A stretch of DNA of 5,476 bases from Spirochaetales bacterium Spiro_01 (GCA_001604265.1 LVBC01000104.1:1-5476), one strand, 5' to 3'. Positions 1 to 5,476 are shown, numbered from the stretch's first letter. The notes: a model not told the origin generated them from the letters alone. Program-made: numbers and translations.

Positions 1-28
1 TCGACAAACTGTCGATTTCTGTTTTTTT
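1..28 (+). terminator. Possible intrinsic terminator of an upstream gene, cut by the window edge
   Basis: A perfect 6-base inverted repeat, TCGACA (1-6) and TGTCGA (10-15), encloses a 3-base AAC loop. It is followed by a T-rich run, with TTTCT at 16-20 and seven T at 22-28. That is the layout of a rho-independent terminator for a + strand gene lying to the left. The stem may continue beyond base 1, so its strength cannot be judged. Alternatively the palindrome is a protein-binding site, since its centre (base 8) lies about 64 bases before the expected transcription start of the sugar operon, a usual activator position. Confidence 0.45.
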
Positions 29-65
29 AAAAAAGCTTGACTGCTGGAATTGGGCGCTAGATAAT
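22..65 (+). promoter_or_regulatory. Sigma70-type promoter of the sugar operon, with A/T-rich upstream element
   Basis: A -35 box TTGACT (37-42; five of six consensus bases) and a -10 box GATAAT (60-65; five of six) are separated by the ideal 17 bases. A T7A6 tract (22-34) sits directly upstream and could act as an UP element contacting the alpha subunit of RNA polymerase. Transcription would start near base 72, giving a leader of about 55 bases before the first gene. Alternative -10 readings such as TATAGT (65-70) leave a 22-base spacer and are less likely. No other promoter-like pair was noticed in the short gaps further on, in keeping with one transcript. Confidence 0.7.
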
Positions 66-80
66 ATAGTAAAAAAGTTA

Positions 81-103
81 CATTTGAAACTAAAACTCAA
101 ATG
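81..103. promoter_or_regulatory. Palindrome at the start of the transcript, candidate operator
   Basis: CATTTGA (81-87) and TCAAATG (97-103) are perfect 7-base inverted arms around a 9-base A-rich centre. The centre falls about 20 bases after the expected transcription start, where a bound repressor would block the polymerase. As RNA it would be a weak, A/U-rich hairpin with a large loop, so a DNA operator is the better reading. No regulator gene is in the window and the motif does not match an operator family I can name. Confidence 0.4.
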
Positions 104-126
104 AAAGTAAAAAAAGGAAGGAAAAA

Positions 127-1383
127 ATGAAGAAAGGATTGCTAGTTCTAATGGTAGCTATGCTTGCTGTTTCCGTTCTGTTCGCCCAGGGTGCTTCCGA
201 GGGTGCTGCACAGCCAGCAAAGAAATCCACTGTCCGTATCATGGTATGGACATCATCGATGGATGAGAAGATCGGACCTAACAACATCGAGGCAAAGTTC
301 GAAGAGGCCTATCCTCAGTACGACCTTGAGTTCGAGACCATCGAGTACGATCAGCTCGACGCCCAGACTCTTCTCTCCCACAAGACCGGTAACGACTACG
401 ATGTCATCATGGTCAACCACTCATCACTTCCAATGTTCGTAGCTGGCGATGTCGTTGCACCTGTCGATGACGTAGTTGCAAAGCTCGATATGAAGTACTA
501 CTCCGAGAAGGCTGTCAACGCTTCCAAGTTCAATGGCCACTGGTATGGCATCCCATTCGATCCGGATTGCAGAATTCTTGCCTACAACCAGAAGCTCATC
601 AAGGAGCTCGGATTCGAGCCACCAAAGACGACCGACGATGTACTGAAGATCGCAAAGGCCGGTTTCGAGAAGGGCTACTATGCAATGGCAGGCGGTCTCA
701 ACAGGTCCACATTCTGCGTATACGACCTTGGTGGCTTCATGCTCTGCTGGGGCATCCAGCTCTACAAGGTCGACGAGAATGGCAAGTATGTCTGTCAGCT
801 CAACACTCCAGAGGCTGTCGACTACATGCATTGGGCCCAGGAGATGTACGCCTGCATGCCTCACGATGGCAACCTCGACAACTCCACAGCCAGATCCTGG
901 TTCGCACAGGGCAAGGTCCTGATGCTCTGGTGGACTCCATCCCAGATCAAGTCCGTCCTTCCAAAGTTCGCAAACAGAGAGGACTGCGCATTTGCTGAGA
1001 TGCCACTTGGACCTTCTGGTGTCAACGGTTCTGCAATGGGCGGCTACATGTGGTCCATCGGTTCCGGTGCACAGAACCCAGAGGGCGCAAAGGCCTTCCT
1101 TACCTGGGCTCTCCAGCCAGAGCAGCAGGGTCAGATCTGCCGTGGTCTCCCAGCTGATTCCAGAGCCTACCAGTATCCTCCATACAACATCCCAGAGTAC
1201 GACATGTTCCGCGAACAGATTGCAAAGGCAGAGTATCCAGTCGCTCTTACCAGCGTCCTTACAAAGGTATTCGACACCTGGTCAAGACCATATGCCCGCT
1301 GTCTGCTCGGTGAGATCACACCAGAAGAGGCCTGCGAGATCGGCTACAAGGAGGTCCAGGCTCTCCTCGATACTATCAACTGA
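127..1383 (+). CDS. Periplasmic sugar-binding protein of an ABC importer (family 1 extracellular solute-binding protein)
   Basis: This 418-residue protein captures a sugar in the periplasm and hands it to the permeases encoded next. Residues 1-20 form a signal peptide (Lys-Lys, then a hydrophobic core ending in LFA), with probable cleavage before QGASEG. There is no lipobox cysteine, so it should be soluble and not a lipoprotein. The mature part has the usual family 1 features: FEEAYPQYDLEFE at 58-70, a YDVIMV strand at 91-96, the HWYGIPFD segment at 138-145 followed by YNQKL at 153-157, and a late FAQGKVLMLWW stretch (259-269) whose Trp pair could stack on sugar. Length is typical. The start is supported by an AGGAAGGA ribosome site at 115-122. 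Nine cysteines (148, 197, 207, 223, 243, 287, 338, 392, 403) are many for a periplasmic protein. Prolines are mostly CCA (17 of 24), suggesting high expression. The exact ligand cannot be read from the sequence. Confidence 0.93.
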   Translation: MKKGLLVLMVAMLAVSVLFAQGASEGAAQPAKKSTVRIMVWTSSMDEKIGPNNIEAKFEEAYPQYDLEFETIEYDQLDAQTLLSHKTGNDYDVIMVNHSSLPMFVAGDVVAPVDDVVAKLDMKYYSEKAVNASKFNGHWYGIPFDPDCRILAYNQKLIKELGFEPPKTTDDVLKIAKAGFEKGYYAMAGGLNRSTFCVYDLGGFMLCWGIQLYKVDENGKYVCQLNTPEAVDYMHWAQEMYACMPHDGNLDNSTARSWFAQGKVLMLWWTPSQIKSVLPKFANREDCAFAEMPLGPSGVNGSAMGGYMWSIGSGAQNPEGAKAFLTWALQPEQQGQICRGLPADSRAYQYPPYNIPEYDMFREQIAKAEYPVALTSVLTKVFDTWSRPYARCLLGEITPEEACEIGYKEVQALLDTIN

Positions 1384-1403
1384 TATAGAGCAGGTTGAGA
1401 CAA

Positions 1404-1430
1404 TGGTGTCCTGTGCTGAGCAGGACACCA
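1404..1430 (+). promoter_or_regulatory. Hairpin between binding-protein and permease genes
   Basis: TGGTGTCCTG (1404-1413) and CAGGACACCA (1421-1430) form a perfect 10-base-pair stem with a 7-base loop (TGCTGAG). It starts 20 bases after the binding-protein stop codon and is followed by only four T (1432-1435), so termination would be partial. In transporter operons such structures are known to protect the upstream message from 3' decay or to stop some transcripts, leaving more binding protein than permease; that role here is inferred. The ribosome site of the next gene (AAGGT, 1439-1443) lies outside the stem. Confidence 0.75.
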
Positions 1431-1448
1431 GTTTTCAGAAGGTAGACC

Positions 1449-2339
1449 ATGAAGAAATCCCTAGGACAATCGATATTGCCATATATGCTGGTCGCGCCGG
1501 CATTCATCATGATAGGCGTGTTCCTGCTGTATCCGATGCTGCACAATTTACTGCTCAGCTTCTACGACTACAGCCTCTCTTCCACAGAGCGACCCTTTGT
1601 GGGCTTTGACAACTATGTGAAGATGCTGCACGAGGGAAGGATGTGGCGAGCAGTCTCCAGAACAGGTGTCTGGACCGTTGTGAACCTCTTCTTTGCCATA
1701 TTCATCGGAGTCGGCTGTGCATTCCTGCTCTTCTCGAACTTCAGGGGAAGCAACTTTCTGAAGTCGTTCATCCTGATTCCATGGATTCTTCCCTCGGTAA
1801 TCACAGGCTATATCTTCTCTCTTATGATGAACGAGAAGGCCGGTGTGATAACCTGGGCCCTGAGAAGCTCTCAGCTGGTGGACCAGAACTTCTCGTTCTT
1901 CTCCAACGGCGTTCTGTCGATGGTCGCGGCCATCATGGCAAATGTGTGGCGTGCCTTTCCATTCTTCACGCTGATGATCTACGCAAAGCTGTGCACAATA
2001 CCTACCGATCAGGTGGAGGCCGCCAAGCTGGAGGGTGCAAATCCTCTGCAGATGTTCTGGTATGTCTATCTTGCATTCATCCAGGATGTTCTCTTCTCCT
2101 GCATATTCCTCTGCTTCATCTGGACCTTCAACGCATACGATATCATGAAGGTCATGACCAATGGTGGTCCGGCAGAGACGACGACAACGATGTCCATTCT
2201 CATCCAGAGGGAGGCCTTCTCCTACTTCTCGCTGAGCAATGCATCGACGATGAGCGTAATCGCCTTCGCGATAATGCTCACAATCATCATAGTATTCAAG
2301 ACTCTCGCATCAGTCTGGAGGAGGTACAATGAAAAGTAA
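1449..2339 (+). CDS. Sugar ABC transporter permease, first subunit (MalF/UgpA/MsmF type)
   Basis: This 296-residue inner-membrane protein forms one half of the sugar channel. Six hydrophobic segments are visible at about residues 10-31, 71-95, 105-125, 154-178, 209-228 and 268-288, the normal number for the UgpA/MsmF group. The cytoplasmic EAA loop that docks onto the ATPase is at 190-197 (EAAKLEGA). The TNGGP motif at 237-241, just before the last membrane segment, is characteristic of this subunit type. Oddly, the two prolines that normally follow the EAA motif (as in the ITLP stretch of MalF) are replaced by Ala209 and Val214. The start has AAGGT six bases upstream. The end overlaps the next permease gene by 11 bases, implying translational coupling. 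Proline codons are evenly mixed (3 of 10 CCA), unlike the preceding gene. Confidence 0.93.
   Translation: MKKSLGQSILPYMLVAPAFIMIGVFLLYPMLHNLLLSFYDYSLSSTERPFVGFDNYVKMLHEGRMWRAVSRTGVWTVVNLFFAIFIGVGCAFLLFSNFRGSNFLKSFILIPWILPSVITGYIFSLMMNEKAGVITWALRSSQLVDQNFSFFSNGVLSMVAAIMANVWRAFPFFTLMIYAKLCTIPTDQVEAAKLEGANPLQMFWYVYLAFIQDVLFSCIFLCFIWTFNAYDIMKVMTNGGPAETTTTMSILIQREAFSYFSLSNASTMSVIAFAIMLTIIIVFKTLASVWRRYNEK
2317..2324 (+). promoter_or_regulatory. Strong ribosome binding site inside the end of the first permease gene
   Basis: GGAGGAGG lies four bases before the ATG at 2329 and within the last codons of the first permease. It fixes the start of the second permease. With the 11-base overlap, ribosomes ending the first gene are already at the second start, which favours equal amounts of the two subunits. 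Confidence 0.8.
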
Positions 2340-3177
2340 TCAGCTGCATTACAGAAGGCCTCTTGGAACCAGTATCCTCATCTATTTCCTGGCTCTGGTG
2401 ATGCTTTTCATAATCCTGTTCCCGTTCTACTGGATAGTCTGCACCTCCTTCAAGGAGACGCTCGATATATATGTCATTCCACCTGAGTTCATTCCAAGGA
2501 AGATAGACCTTTCGAACTACATGCTGGCCTTCAACAGATACAAGGTACAGAACTTCTTCAAGAACAGTATGCAGGTGACCGTGACAACAGTCGTCTGTAC
2601 GACTCTGATCGGAAGCCTTGCCGCCTTCTCGCTGACAAGACTGCAGTTCAAGGGCTCGAAAGCCCTGAAGAGACTGCTTGGAATAACACAGATGTTCCCT
2701 GTTGTGGTCCTCCTTGTTCCTCTCTTCCTGCTATGTACCAAGATGAGAATGTACAACAAGCTTCAGTCTCTCGTGCTGCCATACATCGCACTCCAGCTGC
2801 CTGTCTCGATCATTCTGCAGTCCGGCTACTACAAGGATGTTCCACAGGCTCTCGAGGAAGCAGCAAAGCTCGATGGCTGTTCCACGCTCCAGATTCTCTA
2901 TCATATCTTCTTCCCGATAGTGACACCTGGAATCGTAGCAACTGGAGTATACACATTTATCCAGGTCTGGCAGGAATTCCTGATCGCATCCTCTCTTATC
3001 ACAAAGAAGGTCATGTTCACTCTTACTGTAGGTCTGACGACCTTCAAGGGTGATGAGATGAACGACTGGGGCAGTCTGATGGCGACAAGTGTGATCATCG
3101 CAATACCTGCACTGATACTCTTCAACCTCTCCCAGGAGTTCTTCATCAACAAGGTAGCAGGCAGTGTCAAGGAATAA
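2329..3177 (+). CDS. Sugar ABC transporter permease, second subunit (MalG/UgpE/MsmG type)
   Basis: This 282-residue inner-membrane protein pairs with the first permease to form the translocation path. Hydrophobic segments are seen at about residues 14-37, 78-100, 113-135, 147-163, 198-218 and 248-266. The amino-terminal segment followed by FPFYWIVCTSFK (31-42) is typical of MalG-type subunits. The EAA loop is EEAAKLDGCS (176-185) and, unlike in the partner, is followed by the expected prolines (Pro196 and Pro200), so this subunit has the regular ATPase-docking loop. The start is set by GGAGGAGG at 2317-2324. The stop is only three bases before the kinase gene, so the kinase is in the same transcript. 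No ATPase gene follows; the subunit must come from outside this window. Confidence 0.93.
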   Translation: MKSNQLHYRRPLGTSILIYFLALVMLFIILFPFYWIVCTSFKETLDIYVIPPEFIPRKIDLSNYMLAFNRYKVQNFFKNSMQVTVTTVVCTTLIGSLAAFSLTRLQFKGSKALKRLLGITQMFPVVVLLVPLFLLCTKMRMYNKLQSLVLPYIALQLPVSIILQSGYYKDVPQALEEAAKLDGCSTLQILYHIFFPIVTPGIVATGVYTFIQVWQEFLIASSLITKKVMFTLTVGLTTFKGDEMNDWGSLMATSVIIAIPALILFNLSQEFFINKVAGSVKE

Positions 3178-3180
3178 GAG

Positions 3181-4116
3181 ATGATCGTAACCGTCACGCT
3201 GAATCCCTGCATAGACCGCACCTGCATGATCCGCACACTCAAGGTCGGTGGCATGAACCGCATCGTAACAGACAGGCGGGATGTCTCAGGAAAGGGCATA
3301 AATGTATCTCTCGCTCTCAGTCAGAACGGTGTCCCAGTTCGCACCTGCGGCCTGCTGTACAGGGGTGGATCCGAGCTTTTCATGACATCGCTTCGCTCTC
3401 TTGGCATCGATTACGACAATATCGTAGTGGATGGAAGCATAAGGGAGAACATAAAGCTCTGGGACAGAGATACCGATGTGACGACCGAAGTGAACCAGTT
3501 TGGAGCCTTCGTTTCCAGTGAAGCCTGGCAGGCCTTCAAGGCCTTCTTCCTTGAATATGTAGAGGGTGCAGACCTTGCAGTTCTTTCGGGAAGTGTTCCC
3601 AAGGGACTTCCGGATACAGCCTACAGGGAGCTGATAGAGCTTGCATCAGGTAAGAGTGTTCCATGCATCCTCGATGCAGAAGGCCCTCTTCTCCAGGAGG
3701 GGCTGAAGGCACATCCTCTTCTGATAAAGCCGAACGAGTACGAGTTCGACACAGCATTCCATCCAGAGAATCCTGAGCTGGAAACGATAATCGGAAGGGC
3801 CCAGGAGGTGGTCGGAGAGGGGTGCTGCCGCTACATCTGCATCACGCTTGGAAAGAGGGGTGCGCTGATGGTCTCCGAAGCTGGCGCCTGGTACTGCAGG
3901 ACTCCAGATGTCGATATCAAGTGCACCCAGGGTGCAGGGGACAGCATGGTCGCCGGTATCGCCATGGCATACGAGAGAGGTCTGGACGAGGGCCAGATGC
4001 TCTCCTATGGAGTTGCAATGGCAGCAGGTACACTCTCCAGAGAGGGAACACAGATGTGCCTAGGGCAGGACTTCGAGAGAATTCTACCTATGGTAAAAGC
4101 AGAGAAATTGTTATAG
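3181..4116 (+). CDS. PfkB-family sugar-phosphate kinase, 1-phosphofructokinase (FruK)-like
   Basis: This 311-residue cytoplasmic kinase most likely uses ATP to turn a ketose monophosphate (fructose 1-phosphate or tagatose 6-phosphate) into the bisphosphate for the aldolase encoded next. Family landmarks in order: TLNPCIDRT at 6-14, SGKGINVS at 36-43 (usually GGKG), RENIKL at 88-93, VLSGSVPKGLP at 134-144, KPNEYE at 183-188, and QGAGDSMVAG at 250-259, where Asp254 is the expected catalytic base and GAGD the anion hole. The RENIKL...DVTTEVNQFG stretch (88-108) and the GAGDSM form resemble E. coli FruK more than staphylococcal LacC, which has GSGDS. Length is normal. AAGGA (3169-3173) precedes the start by seven bases. 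Enzyme class is secure; the choice among fructose 1-phosphate, tagatose 6-phosphate or another substrate is not. Confidence 0.88.
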   Translation: MIVTVTLNPCIDRTCMIRTLKVGGMNRIVTDRRDVSGKGINVSLALSQNGVPVRTCGLLYRGGSELFMTSLRSLGIDYDNIVVDGSIRENIKLWDRDTDVTTEVNQFGAFVSSEAWQAFKAFFLEYVEGADLAVLSGSVPKGLPDTAYRELIELASGKSVPCILDAEGPLLQEGLKAHPLLIKPNEYEFDTAFHPENPELETIIGRAQEVVGEGCCRYICITLGKRGALMVSEAGAWYCRTPDVDIKCTQGAGDSMVAGIAMAYERGLDEGQMLSYGVAMAAGTLSREGTQMCLGQDFERILPMVKAEKLL

Positions 4117-4130
4117 TAGTTAAAACTACT
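4115..4130 (+). promoter_or_regulatory. Small hairpin at the stop codon of the FruK-like kinase gene
   Basis: AGTAGT (4115-4120) and ACTACT (4125-4130) are perfect inverted arms around a TAAA loop. The left arm includes the last two bases of the kinase TAG stop. No T run follows, so it is not an intrinsic terminator. It could be an RNA processing or stability element ahead of the aldolase gene, but a six-pair stem of this composition is weak and may be chance. Confidence 0.45.
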
Positions 4131-4143
4131 GGAACAGATAATC

Positions 4144-4158
4144 AAGAGCGATGCTCTT
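4144..4158 (+). promoter_or_regulatory. Hairpin immediately upstream of the aldolase ribosome site
   Basis: AAGAGC (4144-4149) and GCTCTT (4153-4158) are perfect inverted arms with a GAT loop. The stem ends two bases before the AGGAGG ribosome site (4160-4165), leaving it single-stranded at the foot of the stem. This could keep the site open or define a 5' end after cleavage. It is the second hairpin in the 54-base gap. Confidence 0.5.
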
Positions 4159-4159
4159 T

Positions 4160-4165
4160 AGGAGG
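4160..4165 (+). promoter_or_regulatory. Consensus ribosome binding site of the aldolase gene
   Basis: AGGAGG lies five bases before the ATG at 4171, an optimal match and spacing. It selects this start over the in-frame ATG at 4186, which would be 20 bases away. Confidence 0.8.
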
Positions 4166-4170
4166 AAAAT

Positions 4171-5031
4171 ATGGGTTTAGTAACCATGAAGTATGAGATG
4201 AAGAGGGCAATGAAGGGCGGCTATGCTGTACCAGCCTTCAACTTCTTCAGCTTTGACAATCTCGTCGGTATTGCAAAGGCAGCTGCTGAGAAGAAGAGTC
4301 CAGTCATTGCGATGGCCACGACCGGTGGCATCAAGGTTATGGGCGAGAAGGCCGTCGTTAAGATGGCAGAGGGTATTTCGGCTGACTACGGTATCGATAT
4401 GGTCCTCCATCTCGACCACTGCACAGATATCGAGCTTCTCAAGAGATGCGTGGACAATGGTTTTACTTCCGTAATGATCGACTCTTCAAAGAAGGAGTTC
4501 GATGAGAATGTTGCCGATACCTGCTACTGTGTTGACTACGCAGCAAAATATGGCGTTACAGTAGAGTCTGAGCTCGGTCATGTAGGTGGCAAGGAGGACG
4601 ATATCGTAGTCGATGACATGTCCGTCATGTTCACACAGCCTGAGAAGGCACTCGAGTTCGTCAACCTCACAGGAATCGACTGCCTCGCAGTTGCTGTAGG
4701 TACAGTTCATGGCTTCTACAAGGCAAAGCCACAGCTCGACTTCCCAAGAATCTCTGCCATCAACAAGCTGATTCCAGGCTGCCCACTCGTACTGCACGGT
4801 GGCACAGGTGTCCCATATGATGACTTCAGAGAGGCCATCAGAAGAGGTGTCAGGAAGATCAACGTCGGAACCGAACTCAAGGTCCACGGTGTATTCGATC
4901 CATCCGTTGCCGGCTACAACGACCCGGCCAGCAAGCAGGATCCAAGAGCTGTCAGCAAGCTTGTCATCGCAAAGGTCTCTTCGATCTGCAGCGAGATCAT
5001 CGATGTGATGGGCTCTGCAGGCAAGGCCTGA
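4171..5031 (+). CDS. Class II (zinc-dependent) ketose-bisphosphate aldolase, fructose/tagatose-bisphosphate type
   Basis: This 286-residue cytoplasmic enzyme cleaves a ketose 1,6-bisphosphate into dihydroxyacetone phosphate and glyceraldehyde 3-phosphate. All class II hallmarks are present: YAVPAFNF (18-25), LHLDHC (79-84) with the expected catalytic Asp82 and zinc ligand His83, ESELGHVGG (132-140), VGTVHGFY (176-183) with zinc ligand His180, VLHGGTG (207-213) with zinc ligand His209, and INVGTEL (230-236) in the phosphate site. Length and layout match the GatY/KbaY/Fba group of about 285 residues. Fructose and tagatose bisphosphate aldolases cannot be told apart here, and inositol-pathway IolJ-type aldolases are related. 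The proline codon bias (9 of 11 CCA) and consensus ribosome site point to strong expression. It lies between two PfkB kinases, fitting a bisphosphate-forming then cleaving pathway. Confidence 0.93.
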   Translation: MGLVTMKYEMKRAMKGGYAVPAFNFFSFDNLVGIAKAAAEKKSPVIAMATTGGIKVMGEKAVVKMAEGISADYGIDMVLHLDHCTDIELLKRCVDNGFTSVMIDSSKKEFDENVADTCYCVDYAAKYGVTVESELGHVGGKEDDIVVDDMSVMFTQPEKALEFVNLTGIDCLAVAVGTVHGFYKAKPQLDFPRISAINKLIPGCPLVLHGGTGVPYDDFREAIRRGVRKINVGTELKVHGVFDPSVAGYNDPASKQDPRAVSKLVIAKVSSICSEIIDVMGSAGKA

Positions 5032-5060
5032 TCACTATAGATTACTTTCAGGAGAGTTTC

Positions 5061-5476
5061 ATGAAGTCGGTATTGGCAATCTGTCTCAGCCCAACATTCC
5101 AGAAGATAATGGTCTTCAGGAATTTCCATGTGGATGAAGTGAATCGCTGTGTCCGACTTCTGGAAATCGCCTCGGGAAAGGGAATCAATGTTACTCGCGT
5201 CATCAACGACCTGGGCCGTCCTGCTACCAGCATGGCCCAGCTTGGTGGCACACGCACAGAGGAGTTCCTCTCTCTGTGCAGGAGAGACAATATCGATATC
5301 CGCTTTGTCCGTGTTCCTGCCGATATCAGGACCTGCACGACGATAATCAACGAGGAGGACCACACCTCGACAGAGCTTGTCGAAGAGGCCCGCGAGGTCT
5401 CTCCAGAGGCATCGGAGGAGTTCTTCAGGCTCTTCATGAGAGAGCTTCCTGCTTTCGATGCAGTCGTCATCTCCGG
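5061..5476 (+). CDS. Second PfkB-family sugar (phosphate) kinase, amino-terminal part only
   Basis: The first 138 complete codons of a kinase of the FruK/LacC group are present; the frame is open to the window edge, so the carboxyl half with the catalytic GAGD motif is not visible. Seen are CLSPTFQK (8-15, the counterpart of TLNPxxD/QKT), HVDEVNR (23-29), ASGKGINVTRV (37-47), LGGTRTEEF (61-69), a TCTTIINE strand (91-98), TELVEEAREVS (104-114), and VVISG (135-139), the start of the usual SGSLP motif. The TELVEE segment differs clearly from the TEVNQFGA of the kinase before the aldolase, in the region that contacts substrate, so this is not a duplicate and likely acts on another sugar or position. 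AGGAGAG (5050-5056) supports the start, 29 bases after the aldolase stop. It may be the first kinase acting on the imported sugar, but that is inference. Confidence 0.85.
   Translation, partial: MKSVLAICLSPTFQKIMVFRNFHVDEVNRCVRLLEIASGKGINVTRVINDLGRPATSMAQLGGTRTEEFLSLCRRDNIDIRFVRVPADIRTCTTIINEEDHTSTELVEEAREVSPEASEEFFRLFMRELPAFDAVVIS

Noticed and set aside
424..864. Long minus-strand open frame (146 codons) opposite the binding-protein gene
   Set aside because: It is fully antisense to a clear family 1 binding protein, has no ribosome site or recognisable motif, and its openness is explained by the codon bias of the real gene.
1404..1435. Hairpin after the binding-protein gene as a full operon terminator
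   Set aside because: Only four T follow the stem and the permease gene starts 13 bases later with its own ribosome site and no visible promoter, so at most partial termination is likely.
992..1609. Plus-strand frame spanning the gap between the binding protein and first permease, which might suggest a fusion or small gene
   Set aside because: It is out of frame with both real genes, its product is a low-complexity Ser/Arg-rich shadow, and the hairpin in the gap explains the sequence better.
1643..2332. Plus-strand open frame of 229 codons in another frame within the first permease
   Set aside because: It is entirely inside the permease gene, its translation lacks membrane segments or a known motif, and no ribosome site precedes it.
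4486..4887. Minus-strand open frame (133 codons) opposite the aldolase gene
   Set aside because: It lies opposite the best-conserved part of the aldolase, and its translation shows no family features; it is a shadow of codon usage.
4914..5470. Overlapping minus-strand open frames opposite the aldolase end and the second kinase
   Set aside because: The plus-strand frame has SGKGINV and other PfkB motifs in order with a ribosome site, whereas the reverse frames have neither.
3181..5476. Idea that the two kinases are a recent tandem duplication
   Set aside because: Beyond shared family motifs such as SGKGINV the two amino-terminal halves differ nearly throughout, including the substrate segment, so they are distant paralogues.

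Overview
This window is almost entirely one rightward operon for uptake and lower-glycolysis-style catabolism of a sugar. The order is: promoter region (1-126), periplasmic sugar-binding protein (127-1383), two ABC permeases (1449-2339 and 2329-3177), a FruK-like PfkB sugar-phosphate kinase (3181-4116), a class II ketose-bisphosphate aldolase (4171-5031), and the start of a second, different PfkB kinase that runs off the right edge (from 5061). All genes are on the + strand. Gaps between genes are 3 to 65 bases and the two permease genes overlap by 11 bases. No gene-free stretch exceeds about 130 bases.

The organism is probably an anaerobic spirochaete of the Sphaerochaeta/Treponema type. The main clue is the binding protein's leader, whose end reads LFAQGASE, a form I associate with spirochaete periplasmic binding proteins. 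It has no lipobox cysteine, which suggests a soluble periplasmic protein and hence a diderm cell. This is inferred from sequence style, not from a marker gene.

Proposed function: the binding protein and permease pair import an unphosphorylated sugar. The ATPase subunit is not in the window and is either further along or shared from elsewhere. Because an ABC importer, unlike a PTS, does not phosphorylate its cargo, reaching a ketose bisphosphate takes two phosphorylations, and the operon carries two PfkB kinases on either side of the aldolase. The aldolase would then give dihydroxyacetone phosphate plus an aldehyde (glyceraldehyde 3-phosphate for a normal hexose). Fructose, tagatose or a related ketose or polyol are candidates; the sequence does not decide between them.

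Regulatory layout: a good sigma70-type promoter (TTGACT, 17 bases, GATAAT) with an A/T tract upstream, a 7-bp-arm palindrome just downstream of the expected transcription start, a strong hairpin between the binding protein and first permease, and two small hairpins in front of the aldolase. The binding-protein and aldolase genes also share a proline-codon preference (mostly CCA) that the permease and FruK-like kinase genes lack. Together these suggest an operon tuned to make much more binding protein and aldolase than permease or kinase. I see no phage, transposon, CRISPR or RNA gene. The genes belong to familiar families; the unusual points are the kinase pairing and the apparent differential-expression design, not a wholly new type of system.
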